The notes under the pieces: generated by a model | Seen by the model: only the letters and a program-made list of their open reading frames with translations | Told to the model about the DNA's origin: nothing | The model's database searches: none | Shown here: piece after piece, positions 5,405 through 6,044 of the stretch | How the letters are laid out: every line of letters begins with the position of its first letter | Numbering within the stretch: the stretch's first letter is position 1 | NCBI GenBank assembly: GCA_004557655.1 | Contig: SFGJ01000046.1 | Location: 1 to 6,044 of the forward strand | Reading direction: 5' to 3' | Source: Clostridiales bacterium | GTDB lineage: Bacteria > Bacillota > Clostridia > Oscillospirales > Oscillospiraceae | Length of the DNA: 6,044 nucleotides | Position numbers and translations under genes: made by a program

Positions 5405-5834
5405 TTACGAAATCGTTACGATGACCGTACCGACGTTGGTAAAGACCGTTATGTCGCTTGCAAGTGTCCCGCCGAGAGTTAACGAGGTCTTGCCGGTAAG
5501 CACAGCGTCGTTAACCGCCTTGCCCTCCGCCGTGGGGAGCGTGAGGCTTGTGCTTGAGAAGCTTCCGGTCACGGTGTTGTAGGCAGTCAGCGCCGAGAAG
5601 GCAAAGGACGCAGTGATGTCGGTATTGGAATGGTTTGTCACGGTGATGGTGTTGCCGCTGGCCGTCCATGCAGGCTGGGGTGGAAACGCTGTCCACATAC
5701 TTGGCGCTCACGTCAATGTCCTGAGAACCGGAACTGTTTTCGATAGTTGCCGCAAAGGAGGTGATGCTCATAGCCGGAATCAGCACAAGAGCAAATAAGA
5801 TGGTAACAATTTTTTTCATTTTGCGTTTTCTCAT
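5405..5834 (-). pseudogene. Frameshifted small secreted beta-rich protein
   Basis: Two overlapping frames together make one plausible exported protein of about 137 residues. The first encodes a signal peptide (MKKIVTILFALVLIPAMSITSFA) and SSGSQDIDVSAKYVDSVST. The second continues with PAWTASGNTITVTNHSNTDITASFAF and runs to the TAA at 5405. Removing one base from the C4 run (GGGG at 5677-5680 on the + strand) joins them as ...DSVSTQPAWTASG.... The ITVTNHSN motif matches ITVKNHSN in the two larger secreted proteins, so this is a small relative of their sandwich region without a beta-helix. Start choice is uncertain: the ATG at 5819 aligns with the paralogs' MKKI start, while the ATG at 5834 adds MRKRK; neither has a well-placed strong ribosome site (AAAGGTG is about 17 bases before 5834). 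It may be a true mutation, a sequencing or assembly error in a short homopolymer, or a switchable frame. Confidence 0.8.
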
Positions 5835-5866
5835 TTCAATGTGTATATTACACCTTTGGCAGAATA

Positions 5867-6044
5867 TCAGGGCTGTACCGTCACGGTAATCTCTGCCAGG
5901 GTATCAACCATGGCTTTCTCGCCGGTGACGGGGTCATAGCTCAGAATGCGGAACACGGCGTCATAAACGCCCTCCTGCAGCTTCTTAGCCGCGCCGTCCA
6001 ACAGTTCCAGCTCGCTGACCTGATTGCCGGGGCGGATGGTGCCG
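5867..6044 (-). CDS. C-terminal end of an uncharacterised protein, possible paralog of the 168-residue membrane protein (cut by window edge)
   Basis: An open frame enters from the right edge and ends with TGA at 5869-5867, giving the last 58 residues. It begins GTIRPGNQVSELELLDG and ends LAEITVTVQP. The GTIRPG segment and the following strand pattern (V-D-A-V-F-R-I-L-S-Y-D-P) line up with GLIRPGEYV and K-L-K-I-M-G-Y-E-P in the membrane protein at 2274-2780. It is the first gene of the visible operon and lies about 30 bases before the frameshifted secreted protein. Its N-terminus, and so any membrane anchor, cannot be seen. Confidence 0.8.
   Translation of the reverse strand, partial: GTIRPGNQVSELELLDGAAKKLQEGVYDAVFRILSYDPVTGEKAMVDTLAEITVTVQP

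Noticed and set aside
1..6044. CRISPR array, tRNA, rRNA or insertion sequence
   Set aside because: No regularly spaced short repeats, no cloverleaf-like segment and no transposase frame or terminal inverted repeats were found. The only repeats are the gene duplication and hairpins listed.

Overview
The window looks like a chromosomal or integrated stretch from a gut-type Clostridia (Firmicutes) of moderate GC. This rests on strong AGGAGG-type ribosome sites, Gram-positive signal peptides ending in AFA/ASA, an SPQTG cell-wall sorting signal and single-pass membrane proteins. The taxon is an inference; no rRNA or other marker gene is present.

Layout. Left (1-1435): an XRE-type regulator on the + strand (41-370) faces a MerR-type regulator on the - strand (528-1385). 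Between them lie a probable bidirectional terminator (369-407) and a near-perfect intergenic palindrome (421-458). The MerR gene has a recognisable promoter with the long 19-base spacer typical of MerR-controlled promoters. Right (1588-6044): a tightly packed - strand operon for exported surface proteins, read right to left: the C-terminal end of a protein cut by the window edge (5867-6044); a small secreted beta-rich protein broken by a one-base frameshift (5405-5834); a 435-residue secreted protein carrying a ubiquitin domain (4079-5386); its 377-residue tandem paralog without ubiquitin (2915-4048); a single-pass membrane protein (2274-2780); and a wall-anchored SPQTG protein (1588-2274) that appears to start at an ATT codon overlapping the stop of the gene before it. 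The operon promoter and any sortase lie outside the window.

Most notable is the 435-residue protein. Directly after a standard signal peptide, at the predicted cleavage site, it carries a domain beginning MQIFVK that is about 61% identical to eukaryotic ubiquitin by hand alignment, including an unbroken 12-residue identity (LSDYNIQKESTL). It lacks the C-terminal Gly-Gly and several residues of the Ile44 surface, so it is unlikely to be conjugated, and it is fused to a beta-sandwich plus a probable beta-helix region. A plausible but untested reading is a surface or secreted display system in which one of two duplicated beta-helix proteins acquired a ubiquitin mimic, with the membrane and wall-anchored partners holding or assembling the secreted proteins at the cell surface.
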